This document shows positions 33,324-42,699 of a stretch of 64,000 bases of DNA, in pieces (position 1 is the stretch's first letter; every line of letters starts with the position of its first letter). Under the pieces are notes generated by a model. That model had not been told where the DNA came from. It did no database searches and saw only the letters and a list, made by a program, of their open reading frames with translations. A program made the position numbers and the translations under genes. The stretch is from Magnetospirillum sp. 64-120. Its GTDB lineage: Bacteria > Pseudomonadota > Alphaproteobacteria > Rhodospirillales > Magnetospirillaceae. Location: positions 62,001 to 126,000 of the forward strand of contig MKVK01000019.1 of the NCBI GenBank assembly GCA_001898825.1, in the 5' to 3' direction.

Positions 33324-34685
33324 CTAAAGTTCAAGAGTGTATTCTTGCCCAGCGGAAAGGCTGCTCAATAAGGCGAGTGCTTCTTCAGAATATTTGTGAT
33401 TGATGGTCGTCTTTCCGCTTTTCACGGCGATATGATAGCGGTTATCACTTGCCTTGATGTCAACTCCAGTATCCTGCCGAAGCTGCTCAATCAACTTGTG
33501 TGCGCAGTGCCACCCTTTCCCGCCCAACTTTTCCCCAAGATTGGTTAGGAGATATGGGTACTTGGCATTGAGAGCAGATGGATTGTCCAGGGTCGTAATG
33601 CCGTAAACCTTCGCCAGTTCATCGGTTGAACTGACTGCGTGCTCCAGCACCTTGAAATCCACCTCCAGCGCACGGCTAGGAAGGTCGTGGCGAACAAGTT
33701 CATAGGTGCGCGCCATCAATGACCTGAGGATTTTAGGATTTACTTTGATTGCCGCTTCATCTGCGGCAAATGCGTCAAACACCCACTGGAATGAGGATGC
33801 GCAAATGCTTTTGACGCGCACACTTCTATCGCCCCCAACTGAAATCAGCTTTTCCCTGGCAGGGTATGCCTCTGTGATTTTTTCCTGCCATTCAACCAGA
33901 TAGATGTTGGGTATAAGCTCTCCATTTGGACAAAGTATCTCGTCAATGTCAGACAGAATGGCTTTTATATTTTCATCGTTGGCACTGTAGCCGACAAAAA
34001 GCAAAGGGTGTTCGGCGAAGAAGGCAAGAAGCTTTGCGCTCAAATATTTCTTTTTGTTTTGAAACTCAACGTAGTCAGATGTGGTGAGGACAAGGCTGGC
34101 GTGATCCGAAACGCATCCGTGGATTTTGAAAATCTCTCCCACCGAAGCATATTGATGGCGAAGTATTTTCTGACCAATGACTGGGGCGTAGTCGCTGAAA
34201 ACCGCTTCCGAAAAGCTGTCAAAGTTGGTCGTGATAACGGCGTGCGGGCGAATCGCTTGCAGAGCCGCCAACTCCGCCCGAAGGGCCGGGTCTTTCACTT
34301 GGTCGGCAGACTTGGGGGTGATGCTGGCTAAGTGTTCGCAGACCTTAAACTTTAAGTAAGCGTCTGCCCTGGTCTCGGGAGTAAACATTGAGTTCGGGAA
34401 CAATGCCTGACCACTTCCCCAAGCCCATTCACGGTAGGAGTCCGCAAAAGTTTCACCGATATCGCTGTAGCTTTTGAACGCTTGTTTAAAATAGGCGAAT
34501 GGCTTCCCAATGACCGGGCATTGTTCGGCCATCTTCTGCAAAAGCTCTTCCCAACTTGGCCCACCAAAGTAACGCCGGGAAAGACCGGAGCCGACAAAAA
34601 GGATTGGCTGGCACCCCATATTTTCTATGCAAGCTGCAACATCATCCTTGCAGTCGGCAATGTAAGATTCGTAGTCCTTCGCCAT
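33324..34685 (-). CDS. SIR2-domain protein, probable anti-phage NADase
   Basis: A 453-residue protein. The SIR2 fold occupies about residues 25-300: nucleotide site FVGSGLS (31-36), TTNFD with N154 and D156, catalytic H189 in FKIHGC, and VGYSANDENI (231-240). The remaining ~150 residues are a separate C-terminal domain with no recognised motif, possibly the sensor. Stand-alone SIR2_2-type proteins next to restriction systems commonly act as NAD-depleting abortive-infection effectors; that role is inferred from family and context. Divergent from hsdR, 140 bases away. Start 34685 chosen; an in-frame ATG at 34724 is possible. Confidence 0.85.
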   Translation of the reverse strand: MAKDYESYIADCKDDVAACIENMGCQPILFVGSGLSRRYFGGPSWEELLQKMAEQCPVIGKPFAYFKQAFKSYSDIGETFADSYREWAWGSGQALFPNSMFTPETRADAYLKFKVCEHLASITPKSADQVKDPALRAELAALQAIRPHAVITTNFDSFSEAVFSDYAPVIGQKILRHQYASVGEIFKIHGCVSDHASLVLTTSDYVEFQNKKKYLSAKLLAFFAEHPLLFVGYSANDENIKAILSDIDEILCPNGELIPNIYLVEWQEKITEAYPAREKLISVGGDRSVRVKSICASSFQWVFDAFAADEAAIKVNPKILRSLMARTYELVRHDLPSRALEVDFKVLEHAVSSTDELAKVYGITTLDNPSALNAKYPYLLTNLGEKLGGKGWHCAHKLIEQLRQDTGVDIKASDNRYHIAVKSGKTTINHKYSEEALALLSSLSAGQEYTLEL

Positions 34686-34825
34686 CCCCCGATCCCCCGA
34701 AAAGTTCACCTCGTGGGTCGCCAAGCGTGCGCGCCCTGGTGCTTTAACTACCTAACACAGCATCTCGCGGTTGTCGCCCCGATGTCGCCTCGGTAGACTG
34801 TTGAAGTCGCTGGGGGAGTCGCGTG

Positions 34826-36967
34826 ATGTCGGCCAATGAGGCGTTTAGTCGCGTAAAGATTGACGCGCAGTTACGGGATGTCGGCTGGAGCCTGTCGGAC
34901 GGGAAGAGCGTCCGATACGAGTATGTCCTTCCCGATAAGACCAAGGCCGACTATGTGCTGTGTAACCGGCACGGTCATTCCTTGGCGGTCGTGGAGGCCA
35001 AAAAGGCGTCCATCAATCCCGTTGAGGCCGAGGGGCAGGCCCTGGCCTATGCCAAGCAGCTTGGCGTCCCCTTCATCTTCCTGGCGAACGGCGAGGAGGT
35101 GTGGTTCTGGGAGTGGGAGAAGGAAGCCCATCCCCGCAAGGTCGCCACCTTCTCCTCCCAGGCCGATCTTGAGCGCGCCGAAGCCCTGCGAAAGCTCCGT
35201 GTTGACCCGATGACGGTGGCGATTGACGCCAAGATCGCCGGGCGCGACTACCAGAAAGCCTGCATCAACGCGCTCTGCCAGGAGATCAACCTGGGCCGCC
35301 GCAAGATGCTGGTCTCAATGGCGACTGGCACTGGCAAAACCAGAACCGCTGCCGCCTTCATCAAGCGACTGTTTGAAGCCAATGTGGTCAGCCGGGTGTT
35401 GTTCCTGGTGGACCGCATCACCCTCGCGAAGCAGGCCGAGGACGCCTTCGCGGAATACCTCCCCGATTACCCCGCCTATGTGCTGCGCGGTGGCCGCCGC
35501 TTCCAGGATGAGAAGCGTATCACCATCTCCACCCTTCAGACCTTCATCGGCGAATACGCCAAGCTCCCCGCATCGTATTTCCAGCTTGTCGTCGTGGACG
35601 AGTGCCACCGGAGCATTTACGGCAAGTGGTCGGGCACCCTGCGGCACTTTGATGGTATCCAGGTTGGCCTCACCGCCACGCCTTGCGTGATGAAGGATGC
35701 CGATGATCTGCCCGATCCCGAGGACGGCCAGTTCATTCGCGACACCCTCAAGTTTTTTGAGGTTAAGGAGCCGACGTTCACATATTCGCTGAAACAGGCC
35801 ATCCAGGAGGGCAACCTCCTCCCCTACCACATCTACCGCGCACTGACGGTCAAGACCGCCGCCGAGGGCGGGTTTGAAGTGAAGCGGGACGAGCTTGATT
35901 GGTCGGCGATGGACGAGGCCACGAAGGCCGAGTTTGAGGCCCTGTTCAATGGTGCGGATTCCATCGTCGTGGACCCGTCAGCCCTGGAGCGGAAGTTCAC
36001 TATCCCGGAGCGCAACCGCGCCATCGTGCGCGAGTTTCGTCAGGTCTTGGAGAAGGGCTTCACCGGCAAAGACGGCGTGAAGCGCGCACCCCTTTGGGGC
36101 AAGACCATCGTGTTCGCTGTCACGAAGAAGCACGCCGAGACCCTGGCCCATATGTTTGACCAGGAGTTCGCCGACAAGAAGCCGTCTCCCCAGACCCGCT
36201 ATGCGGATTTCGTTGTGTCGGGCTTGGGCGAAGACGACACCGTGGACGGCTTCACGAAAATCAAGCGTTTCAAGGACGAGGAGTTTCCCAAGGTCCTGGT
36301 CTCGGTGAATATGCTGGACACCGGCTTTGACGCCCCCGAGGTGGTCAATCTGGTGATGGCCCGCTTCACCAAGTCCACCATCCTCTATCAGCAGATGCGC
36401 GGGCGCGGCACCCGGCAGGCCCCGCACATCAAGAAGTCCGCGTTCACGATGTTTGACTTCGTGGGCGTGACCGACTTCCACGGCGACGACGAGGATGCAG
36501 GTGAGGGCGGATTCGTCATTCCGTCCAAGCCCCGCGACCCGACCGCGCAACCCCGTAAACTGCTCACCCTGGACATCTATGACCACATTGACCCGTCCAC
36601 CCGCGAATGGTTCACCGTTGACGAGGACGGCAACCTGATTCGCACCGACGAGCAGGAGGCCAAAGCCACCGAGTTGGGCCTGCTGTTTGAGGCGTGGCTG
36701 GTCGGGCGCTCGTTTGACACCGAGCAGATGCGCTGGCTGCGGATGATTGAGAGCCAAATCCGCGCCAACGCGGGTGAGATGGAGGAGTTCCAAGCCTACC
36801 ATTTCACTATGCCGCCCTTTTCCCTCAATGGCGGCTACCAGCGGGCGCGACAGGTGTTCGGCGGCGATGACGCCCTGAACGAGATGCTTGCCAGCCTGAA
36901 CGCCGCCGTGTTTCCTGCCGCTCCCGGCGGCGACGGCCCCGCCCCTGAACAGCCTTCGGCGCATTGA
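34826..36967 (+). CDS. hsdR: Type I restriction enzyme, R subunit
   Basis: A 713-residue HsdR, in size and layout like the EcoEI (type IB) family. The N-terminal nuclease has the D...ExK motif (TKADYVL, VVEAKKA). Helicase motor: Walker A MATGTGKT (about 165-172), motif II VVDECHRS (about 256-263), then MLDTGFDAPEVVNL and QMRGRGTRQAPH. The C-terminal region contacts HsdM. It translocates DNA and cuts unmethylated DNA at a distance. GGGGAG 8 bases before ATG 34826. First gene of hsdR-hsdM-hsdS (14-base gap, then 1-3-base overlap). Confidence 0.96.
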   Translation: MSANEAFSRVKIDAQLRDVGWSLSDGKSVRYEYVLPDKTKADYVLCNRHGHSLAVVEAKKASINPVEAEGQALAYAKQLGVPFIFLANGEEVWFWEWEKEAHPRKVATFSSQADLERAEALRKLRVDPMTVAIDAKIAGRDYQKACINALCQEINLGRRKMLVSMATGTGKTRTAAAFIKRLFEANVVSRVLFLVDRITLAKQAEDAFAEYLPDYPAYVLRGGRRFQDEKRITISTLQTFIGEYAKLPASYFQLVVVDECHRSIYGKWSGTLRHFDGIQVGLTATPCVMKDADDLPDPEDGQFIRDTLKFFEVKEPTFTYSLKQAIQEGNLLPYHIYRALTVKTAAEGGFEVKRDELDWSAMDEATKAEFEALFNGADSIVVDPSALERKFTIPERNRAIVREFRQVLEKGFTGKDGVKRAPLWGKTIVFAVTKKHAETLAHMFDQEFADKKPSPQTRYADFVVSGLGEDDTVDGFTKIKRFKDEEFPKVLVSVNMLDTGFDAPEVVNLVMARFTKSTILYQQMRGRGTRQAPHIKKSAFTMFDFVGVTDFHGDDEDAGEGGFVIPSKPRDPTAQPRKLLTLDIYDHIDPSTREWFTVDEDGNLIRTDEQEAKATELGLLFEAWLVGRSFDTEQMRWLRMIESQIRANAGEMEEFQAYHFTMPPFSLNGGYQRARQVFGGDDALNEMLASLNAAVFPAAPGGDGPAPEQPSAH

Positions 36968-36981
36968 GATAGGATCAGACG

Positions 36982-38598
36982 ATGCCCCTTACCCCCGAGC
37001 TTCGGCGCGGCATTGATGAAATCCGCAACTACCTCTATGGCGGCGGCTTCCCGGACCCGCTGAACAACGCTGAACAGCTTTCGTTCTTCTTCTTCTTCTA
37101 TCTCGTGGAAGGGATGGACGCCGACAACCTGATGCGGGCAAGGGCGACCAAGCGCGACTACACCTCAATGTTCGCGGGTGAGTGGGCCATCAAGAATCCC
37201 CTCAATGCTCCTGGACAGGCCAAGGTGCCCGCCGAGCGGATGAAGTGGTCACAGTGGAATGTGATGGCCGGTGAAACCCTGGTGCGGTGGGTTCGCGACG
37301 AGGTGTTTCCATTCTTCACCGATGTGGCCGAGCGGTCGGCGATGAACTTTATGACCGGCGCGCGACTGGGCATTGATGAGCCGACCGTGCTCACCCAGGT
37401 GGTCGGCCTGATTGATAAGCTGCGGCTGGACGAGGCCGATGCCGACACCAAGGGCGACCTGTTTGAATATGTGCTGAAGCAGGTCAAGCAGGCCGGTGAA
37501 CTGGGCCAGTTCCGCACCCCGCGCCACATCATCCGCGCCATCGTTGAGATGGTGGACCCCAGGGTAACGGAGACCATCTACGACCCGGCTGCGGGCACGG
37601 CGGGCTTCCTGGTGGCTGCCTACAATCACATCCGGCTCGCCAACTCCTCCCCTGCGGGCATCTTTGAGGCAGAACTGGACGGCAAGATGGTGAAGCGTGG
37701 CTGGGGCGACAAGCTCTCGGCGGCGATGACCAACAAGCTCTCCAATGCCACGTTCTATGGCAACGACGTTGACCCCAAGATGGTCCGCCTTGCCACGATG
37801 AACCTGACCCTGCGCGGGCTGCCCAATGTCCAAATCCTCAAGCGCAATGCGCTGACGACCACGATGGAGCGCACAGAGAAGGCCGAGCTTGGCCTTCCGT
37901 TGGACGGCTACGATGTGGTGCTGGCGAATCCGCCGTTCTCGGGCAAGCTGGACAAGGACCGGGTGGTGGACGATGTGAAGGTGGGCGCCTCCACCGCCAC
38001 CGAAATCCTCTTCCTCAAGTATATGCTGAACTCGCTGAAGGAAGGCGGGCGCTGCGGCGTGGTCGTGCCCGAGGGCGTGCTGTTCGGCAGCACCGGAGCG
38101 CACAAGGAACTGCGCCGCCAACTGGTGGAGAACAACACCGTGGAGGCGGTGATGAGCCTGCCCGGCGGCGTCTTCCAGCCCTATTCGGGCGTGAAGACCT
38201 CCGTGCTTCTGTTCCGCAAGGGCGGCACCACCGACAAGGTGCTGTTCCTTCACGCCGACGCGGACGGCTACAAGCTGGACGCTAATCACGACACCCCGGT
38301 GGATGCCGACGACTTGCCGGTGCTGGTGGACGCCTATCAGCGCCGTGGCGATCTGTGGGGCGAATGGGAGGCACGCGACGAAAGCGCGGAATGGTCGGAG
38401 AAGTGGTGGTTCGCTGGCCTGGATGCCGTCCGCGCCGCCGACTTCAATCTCTCGGCGGGTCGGTATCGGCCTCAATCCCAGGCCCAGGTGGAGCACCGCG
38501 ATCCGTTGGAACTGCTGGACGAGCTTCGCGCCATTGAAGGGGATATCCTGTCGGAACTGGACGCCCTGGCGGACAAGCTGCGGGAGCGGGTGGCTTGA
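36982..38598 (+). CDS. hsdM: Type I modification methyltransferase, M subunit
   Basis: A 538-residue N6-adenine methyltransferase. HsdM N domain at about 10-150, then the SAM motif DPAAGTAGFL (about 201-210) and the catalytic VLANPPFSGK (NPPF near 315). GELGQFRTPRHIIRAIVEMV is the typical link. It methylates adenines in the sites chosen by HsdS to protect the host. Its stop overlaps the hsdS start. Confidence 0.96.
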   Translation: MPLTPELRRGIDEIRNYLYGGGFPDPLNNAEQLSFFFFFYLVEGMDADNLMRARATKRDYTSMFAGEWAIKNPLNAPGQAKVPAERMKWSQWNVMAGETLVRWVRDEVFPFFTDVAERSAMNFMTGARLGIDEPTVLTQVVGLIDKLRLDEADADTKGDLFEYVLKQVKQAGELGQFRTPRHIIRAIVEMVDPRVTETIYDPAAGTAGFLVAAYNHIRLANSSPAGIFEAELDGKMVKRGWGDKLSAAMTNKLSNATFYGNDVDPKMVRLATMNLTLRGLPNVQILKRNALTTTMERTEKAELGLPLDGYDVVLANPPFSGKLDKDRVVDDVKVGASTATEILFLKYMLNSLKEGGRCGVVVPEGVLFGSTGAHKELRRQLVENNTVEAVMSLPGGVFQPYSGVKTSVLLFRKGGTTDKVLFLHADADGYKLDANHDTPVDADDLPVLVDAYQRRGDLWGEWEARDESAEWSEKWWFAGLDAVRAADFNLSAGRYRPQSQAQVEHRDPLELLDELRAIEGDILSELDALADKLRERVA

Positions 38599-39800
38599 TG
38601 ACTGCGATCCAGCCGGTTGCGGTTGCCACGGTTCCCCTGCGGGAAGTGGCGACGATCTACAGCGGCGGAACCCCCAGCAAAGCAAACGCCTCGTTCTGGG
38701 TGGGCGATATTCCCTGGGTTTCCCCGAAGGATATGGGCGAGGACCGCATTTCCGATGCCGAGGACCACATTTCAGCAGACGCGGTGGAGGGATCGGCGAC
38801 GAAACTTGTCCCCACGGCCAGCATCCTGGTTGTGGTGCGTTCGGGTATTCTGGTCAGAAAGCTGCCCATCGGGTTAACCACTCGCCCGGTCGCCTTCAAC
38901 CAAGACATCAAGGCCCTGGTGGTTGACGAAACCAGGTTCTTGCCAGAGTTCATTTTCTGGCTCTTGCGCGCGGCGGAACCGCGTGCCCTGGTCGTGGGCG
39001 TCAAGAAGGGCGCGACCGTCCACAGTCTGTCTGCGGGCTACCTGGAAAGCATTCCCGTTCCGGTTCTGCCCTTGGACGAGCAGCGCCACATCGTGGACAT
39101 CCTCAATCACGCGGCCAGCATCCGGCGGCTGCGGGAGGAGGCACGGGCCAAGGCGCGCGACATCATCCCGGCGCTGTTCGTGGATATGTTCGGCGACCCG
39201 GCCACGAACCCCAAGGGGTGGCCTGTCTCCAGATTGGACGCAGAGGTTAGTTTCGTCAGCGGAGCAACCCCCTCCAAGCAAGAGCCGCGATATTGGGCTG
39301 ATGGTACGCCCTGGGTTTCTGCCAAGGATATGAAAGCTGACCCAATCGTGGCCGCTGAAGACGAGGTTTCTGATGCGGCCTTTGCTGAAACGAACCTAAA
39401 ACTGATACCAGCCGGATCAGTCCTCATCGTGGTGCGGGGAATGATCCTTGCCCACACCATACCGATCCGTGTGAATGCGGTTCCGGTGGCGATCAACCAG
39501 GACCTCAAAGCGATGTTGCCGAAGCCGGGAATGAGCGAACAGTTCATCCGGTGGTGCCTTCAGTGCCTCCATAACCATCTGCTCGCGAAGATTTCCACTG
39601 CGGCGCACGGCACCAAGAAGCTTGAGATGGATGTGCTAACGGCCTTACCTATCCCCGCCCCCCCTGTGCCTCTCCAGCAAGAGTTCGCCCAGCGCGTGGC
39701 CGAGGTGGAGGGCATTTCGTCCCTCAACGACCGCGCCACCACGGCAGCGGAACAGATGGCCCAATCGCTGTTAGCCCAGGTGTTCGGGCAGACCGCATAA
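38598..39800 (+). CDS. hsdS: Type I specificity subunit with two related target-recognition domains
   Basis: A 400-residue HsdS with two target-recognition domains separated by helical spacers (IVDILNHAASIRRLREEARA and EFAQRVAEVEGISSLND). Both TRDs are clearly homologous: GGTPSKANASFW...IPWVSPKDM with PVAFNQDIKAL in the first, GATPSKQEPRYW...TPWVSAKDM with PVAINQDLKAM in the second. The bipartite target may therefore have similar half sites. ATG at 38598 overlaps the hsdM stop; translational coupling expected. Intact. Confidence 0.95.
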   Translation: MTAIQPVAVATVPLREVATIYSGGTPSKANASFWVGDIPWVSPKDMGEDRISDAEDHISADAVEGSATKLVPTASILVVVRSGILVRKLPIGLTTRPVAFNQDIKALVVDETRFLPEFIFWLLRAAEPRALVVGVKKGATVHSLSAGYLESIPVPVLPLDEQRHIVDILNHAASIRRLREEARAKARDIIPALFVDMFGDPATNPKGWPVSRLDAEVSFVSGATPSKQEPRYWADGTPWVSAKDMKADPIVAAEDEVSDAAFAETNLKLIPAGSVLIVVRGMILAHTIPIRVNAVPVAINQDLKAMLPKPGMSEQFIRWCLQCLHNHLLAKISTAAHGTKKLEMDVLTALPIPAPPVPLQQEFAQRVAEVEGISSLNDRATTAAEQMAQSLLAQVFGQTA

Positions 39801-39936
39801 CGTATTCTCCGTAGACACCCGAGGCGGCGATGACGGACCTGGACGCGGTGGAGATGACGGCGCGCCAATGGGTGGGGATTTGCGTCCAATCCGGGGCTGG
39901 CTGGCCGAAATGGTCCACCAAACCGCCTGATCGCCG

Positions 39937-40296
39937 TTACGGCTGGGATCGGCGGCTTTTGCGGCGCTGTTTGTCCAGCAGTCCGATCATCCCCGCCACC
40001 AACTCCATTTCGTTGTCGGGCAGCCGTCTGGCGGCAGCCGCCACGATGGCGGCGTTCTGGGAATGGGGATCGGCTTCCGGCTGGTTGGACTTCACCATTT
40101 CTTCCAATGGAACGCCCAGATGCCGGGCGAACTGATCCAGGGTGAGCAGACCAGGGATCGTCTTGCCACGCTCCATATTGGAGATGGTCTCAACGGCCTT
40201 GCCGGTCATTTCCGCAAACTGCGCCTGCGTCAGCCCGCGCTCTTCGCGCAACTGCCGGATTCGACTCCCAATGCGTCTTCCAAGCTCCATTTCCAT
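39937..40296 (-). CDS. XRE-family HTH regulator
   Basis: A 119-residue protein with an N-terminal Cro/C1 HTH (RIRQLREERGLTQAQFAEMT, AVETISNMERGKTIP) and a C-terminal helical part ending in basic residues. It is convergent with hsdS and divergent from the envelope-protein genes. Candidate controller of the restriction genes (C-protein role) or of the element's right-hand operons. Start uncertain between ATGs at 40305, 40296 and 40290. Confidence 0.85.
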   Translation of the reverse strand: MEMELGRRIGSRIRQLREERGLTQAQFAEMTGKAVETISNMERGKTIPGLLTLDQFARHLGVPLEEMVKSNQPEADPHSQNAAIVAAAARRLPDNEMELVAGMIGLLDKQRRKSRRSQP

Positions 40297-40363
40297 ACCC
40301 CGCATTCTCTGTGCGGGGCGTGTTGGAGCCTATTGACACAATCATACGGATTTTTACCTGAGC

Positions 40364-40469
40364 CTCATTGGGGCGTCAGAACCCCATTATCCCTTCATAT
40401 CCACCGTAGAATGACGCAGATTGCCGGGCTGAACTTGATGTGATAGATCAAGTTTGTGCTCATTGGGGC
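40364..40469. promoter_or_regulatory. Repeats between the XRE gene and the envelope genes
   Basis: CTCATTGGGGC occurs as a direct repeat at 40364-40374 and 40459-40469. Between them AACTTGAT (40432-40439) and ATCAAGTT (40447-40454) form an inverted repeat. Likely operators for the divergent XRE regulator; not tested. Confidence 0.45.
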
Positions 40470-40528
40470 TGCCCAAGTGACTTGCTCACGCGGTCGGTGG
40501 GGCGGCACGGCCTGTGGAGAGGGGAACG

Positions 40529-41149
40529 ATGAAGAACATACTGGCATTCCTGCTGCTGATGGGCGTGATCGCCCTTCTGGTCAAGTTTTCGGGGCAGATT
40601 GCCTTCGTGCTTGCCTTCGCACTGGTGATCTTCATCGGCTATCTCCAGAAAGGAAACGTCACCAACGAAAGACTGGTCAAGAATCGTAGGGGCTTTCAGG
40701 TAGGCGCGGGCATCGTCGCGGCTCTGCTCTTCGTCTTCAGCGCGAATATGAAGATTGAAGCTTCTAGAGAGAAGGAAGCTGCCGCTGTGGCGGAACAGCA
40801 AAAGCAGAGCGCGGACGCGGCCAAGAAGGAGGCCGAGCAGCAAGAGAAGTTGGTGAAGGCCAAGGAGATGGCGGCGAAATGGGGCATCACGCCCGAGCAG
40901 TATCTTGCCGCCGATGAAAGGAGCTATGCCGCTTGGGGCGCTTGCCAGCAGGAGGCGCGGAAGGCGGTTCCGGGATCACAAACTAACTGGACGCCCCAGT
41001 TCGGATGGACCACCTCGGATGGCAACGTGATTAAGATTCACGGCACGGACATCACTCTTGACCTGGGGCGCGGTCAGAAGCAGCCAGTCTATTACAACTG
41101 CGCCTACACCATCGCCACCGGCAAGGCCGAGATTGAAAGCGTCCAGTAA
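40529..41149 (+). CDS. Unknown membrane-anchored protein with coiled coil
   Basis: A 206-residue protein with no family I recognise. Hydrophobic helices at about 4-40 (possibly two short helices) and 57-73, then a charged coiled-coil stretch (KEAAAVAEQQKQSADAAKKE) and a soluble C-terminal domain with two cysteines (WGACQQEA, YYNCAYT). GGAGAGGGG precedes the ATG. The gene for a small secreted protein follows 10 bases later. Could be a surface or exclusion function of the element; inference. Confidence 0.75.
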   Translation: MKNILAFLLLMGVIALLVKFSGQIAFVLAFALVIFIGYLQKGNVTNERLVKNRRGFQVGAGIVAALLFVFSANMKIEASREKEAAAVAEQQKQSADAAKKEAEQQEKLVKAKEMAAKWGITPEQYLAADERSYAAWGACQQEARKAVPGSQTNWTPQFGWTTSDGNVIKIHGTDITLDLGRGQKQPVYYNCAYTIATGKAEIESVQ

Positions 41150-41159
41150 GGCTGGGACG

Positions 41160-41675
41160 ATGATCCGCTCCGCCGTTGCCGCGCTGCTTCTGGGCGCTCT
41201 GACGACTGCCCCATCCTCGGCGTTTGCCGATATGTATGGCTTTCCCAATGGGGGCTACACCCCGACGCCGGAACAGCGCGCCCAGCAGCAACGCGCCCTT
41301 GAGATGAAGCGGAAGGTGACGGAGTGCGACGGCCTGCGCCAACAGGTCGTCCGCACCGTCAATACCTGGGTCAATCAGGTCTATGCGAACAGCTACGATA
41401 TGTCGGACCAGGGCTGGGTCCAGCACAACAGCCGGGAAATCTTTATGAGGGATACCCGTGAGGAGATGGCGCGGTTCCAGGAGGCGATGCGACAACTGAC
41501 CTATGGTGAGGTTGATGTGTCGGCCTGTCAGGCCACGGCAGCCCGCTATCGCGGCTACGTGGAGTGCTATTTCACCAACACGATGAACAACGAGCCGCGC
41601 AGGAATCGCTCGGATTGCGGCAGCGACCTGTATTCCACGTTCGTGAATCCCGACCTCTATTACCCACCCGATTGA
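41160..41675 (+). CDS. Unknown secreted or periplasmic protein
   Basis: A 171-residue protein with a clear Sec signal peptide (MIRSAVAALLLGALTTAPSS, cleavage likely after AFA) and four cysteines in the mature part (TECDG, VSACQ, YVECYF, RSDCG), suggesting two disulfides. Not recognised as a known family. Probably co-transcribed with the membrane-anchored gene upstream. Confidence 0.75.
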   Translation: MIRSAVAALLLGALTTAPSSAFADMYGFPNGGYTPTPEQRAQQQRALEMKRKVTECDGLRQQVVRTVNTWVNQVYANSYDMSDQGWVQHNSREIFMRDTREEMARFQEAMRQLTYGEVDVSACQATAARYRGYVECYFTNTMNNEPRRNRSDCGSDLYSTFVNPDLYYPPD

Positions 41676-42699
41676 TCGGGCGGGAGTCTTCTTGGCATAC
41701 AAATGGGCCTGTTCCGGCCCGTCATCGGCGCTACCGGGGTAGCATCGGGGTGATCGCGCGGGTTCCCCTCGCTCCAGTTCCTTCACCTACCCAATGGGAA
41801 CCCCATAGGGGAAATGGTAACCCGGCTCCGTCGCACAAGCGTGAGCGCGAGCGAGCGCCAGCGACAAGGAGCCGGATGTTGCTGCTGGTGGCGAAGCCAG
41901 CAGCGGCAACGGGCGTCAGCCCTGACTCCACGCACAAGGAGCAGCAAGAAGTCCAAGGAGAGCAATAGGTCCAACAAGGGCTTGGTCTCGTGAAGCGGCT
42001 GTGCTGTCGCACATCCGGCGATTTTCGCTCGCTCTCGCTTGCGCTCGGCTGACGCTCAATCGCGGATTTCTTGAGATTTGCGTTTCTGATTGATAGCAGA
42101 GGTTTGCTGCGAATAGCTCAATCCCCCCCATTGATGAGACCGGGCATAAAGAGGCCAGCCAGGGGCCTCGCCTATCTCATCAATGAGGGGGATGTAAGCT
42201 GGAGGGTGTCTCTGATCTGACCCTTCGGCCTGCTGCTTGTTCGTCCTTTGGTTATTCACCCGGCTGGCGGTTATCCTGTACCAGCCGTGGGGACGGTCAT
42301 CCGGTCTTGCGACCACAACGGTTGTGCTTGCGCACGCCACGCCACAGAGCAATCAAGCGTCTACCCTGCGGCGTGAATGGACAGACGCTATCTGCCCATT
42401 TCATTTGCTCCCCACCAGCAGTGGAGAGACCCCTTTCGCTGATGAACCATCAGCCCGGCGCTCGCAACCTCGGTATCCAATATGGGCCGATGAGGTCGGT
42501 ATGTCTCCGGTCATTGCTCTACTCAACTACCATAATGGTGTCCGCCGTGCTCGGGCGGAATGGGGTGGAGGAACCCCGTCGCTGCTCCTGTAGAGTTTGG
42601 TAAAGGTATTTATCACAGAGCCGCCAAAACACATCAAAATCGCCCCAAACAAGGCGATTCGCCCCTTCACGGATAAATATCCGAGAAAGGAGGTGTCCA
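41676..42699. other. 1-kb non-coding, repeat-rich region of the purB element
   Basis: No convincing gene. It contains runs of short GAGCG/CGCTC-type repeats (about 41825-41865 and 42020-42060), a long inverted repeat (42123-42191), and at its right end a perfect ribosome site AAGGAGGTG before the gene at 42700. A 30-codon frame at 41876-41968 with AGGAGC upstream (MLLLVAKPAAATG...) is possible but weak. The region could be an origin or transfer site. Confidence 0.45.
42123..42191. repeat. Long inverted repeat with inner hairpin
   Basis: CCCCCATTGATGAGA (42125-42139) faces TCTCATCAATGAGGGGG (42175-42191), with the inner palindrome GAGGCC/GGCCTC between. Extended cruciform or RNA hairpin in the non-coding region. 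Confidence 0.65.

Noticed and set aside
39830..40135. Plus-strand 101-codon frame after hsdS
   Set aside because: Mostly antisense to the XRE regulator gene; the non-overlapping part is short and unsupported.
41825..42060. Short GC-rich repeats considered as a CRISPR array
   Set aside because: Units are irregular, too short and not separated by constant-length spacers, and no cas genes are in the window.
42237..42603. Overlapping plus-strand frames of 98-118 codons in the element's non-coding kilobase
   Set aside because: Proline- and serine-rich translations, no start signal, two frames equally open; judged non-coding.
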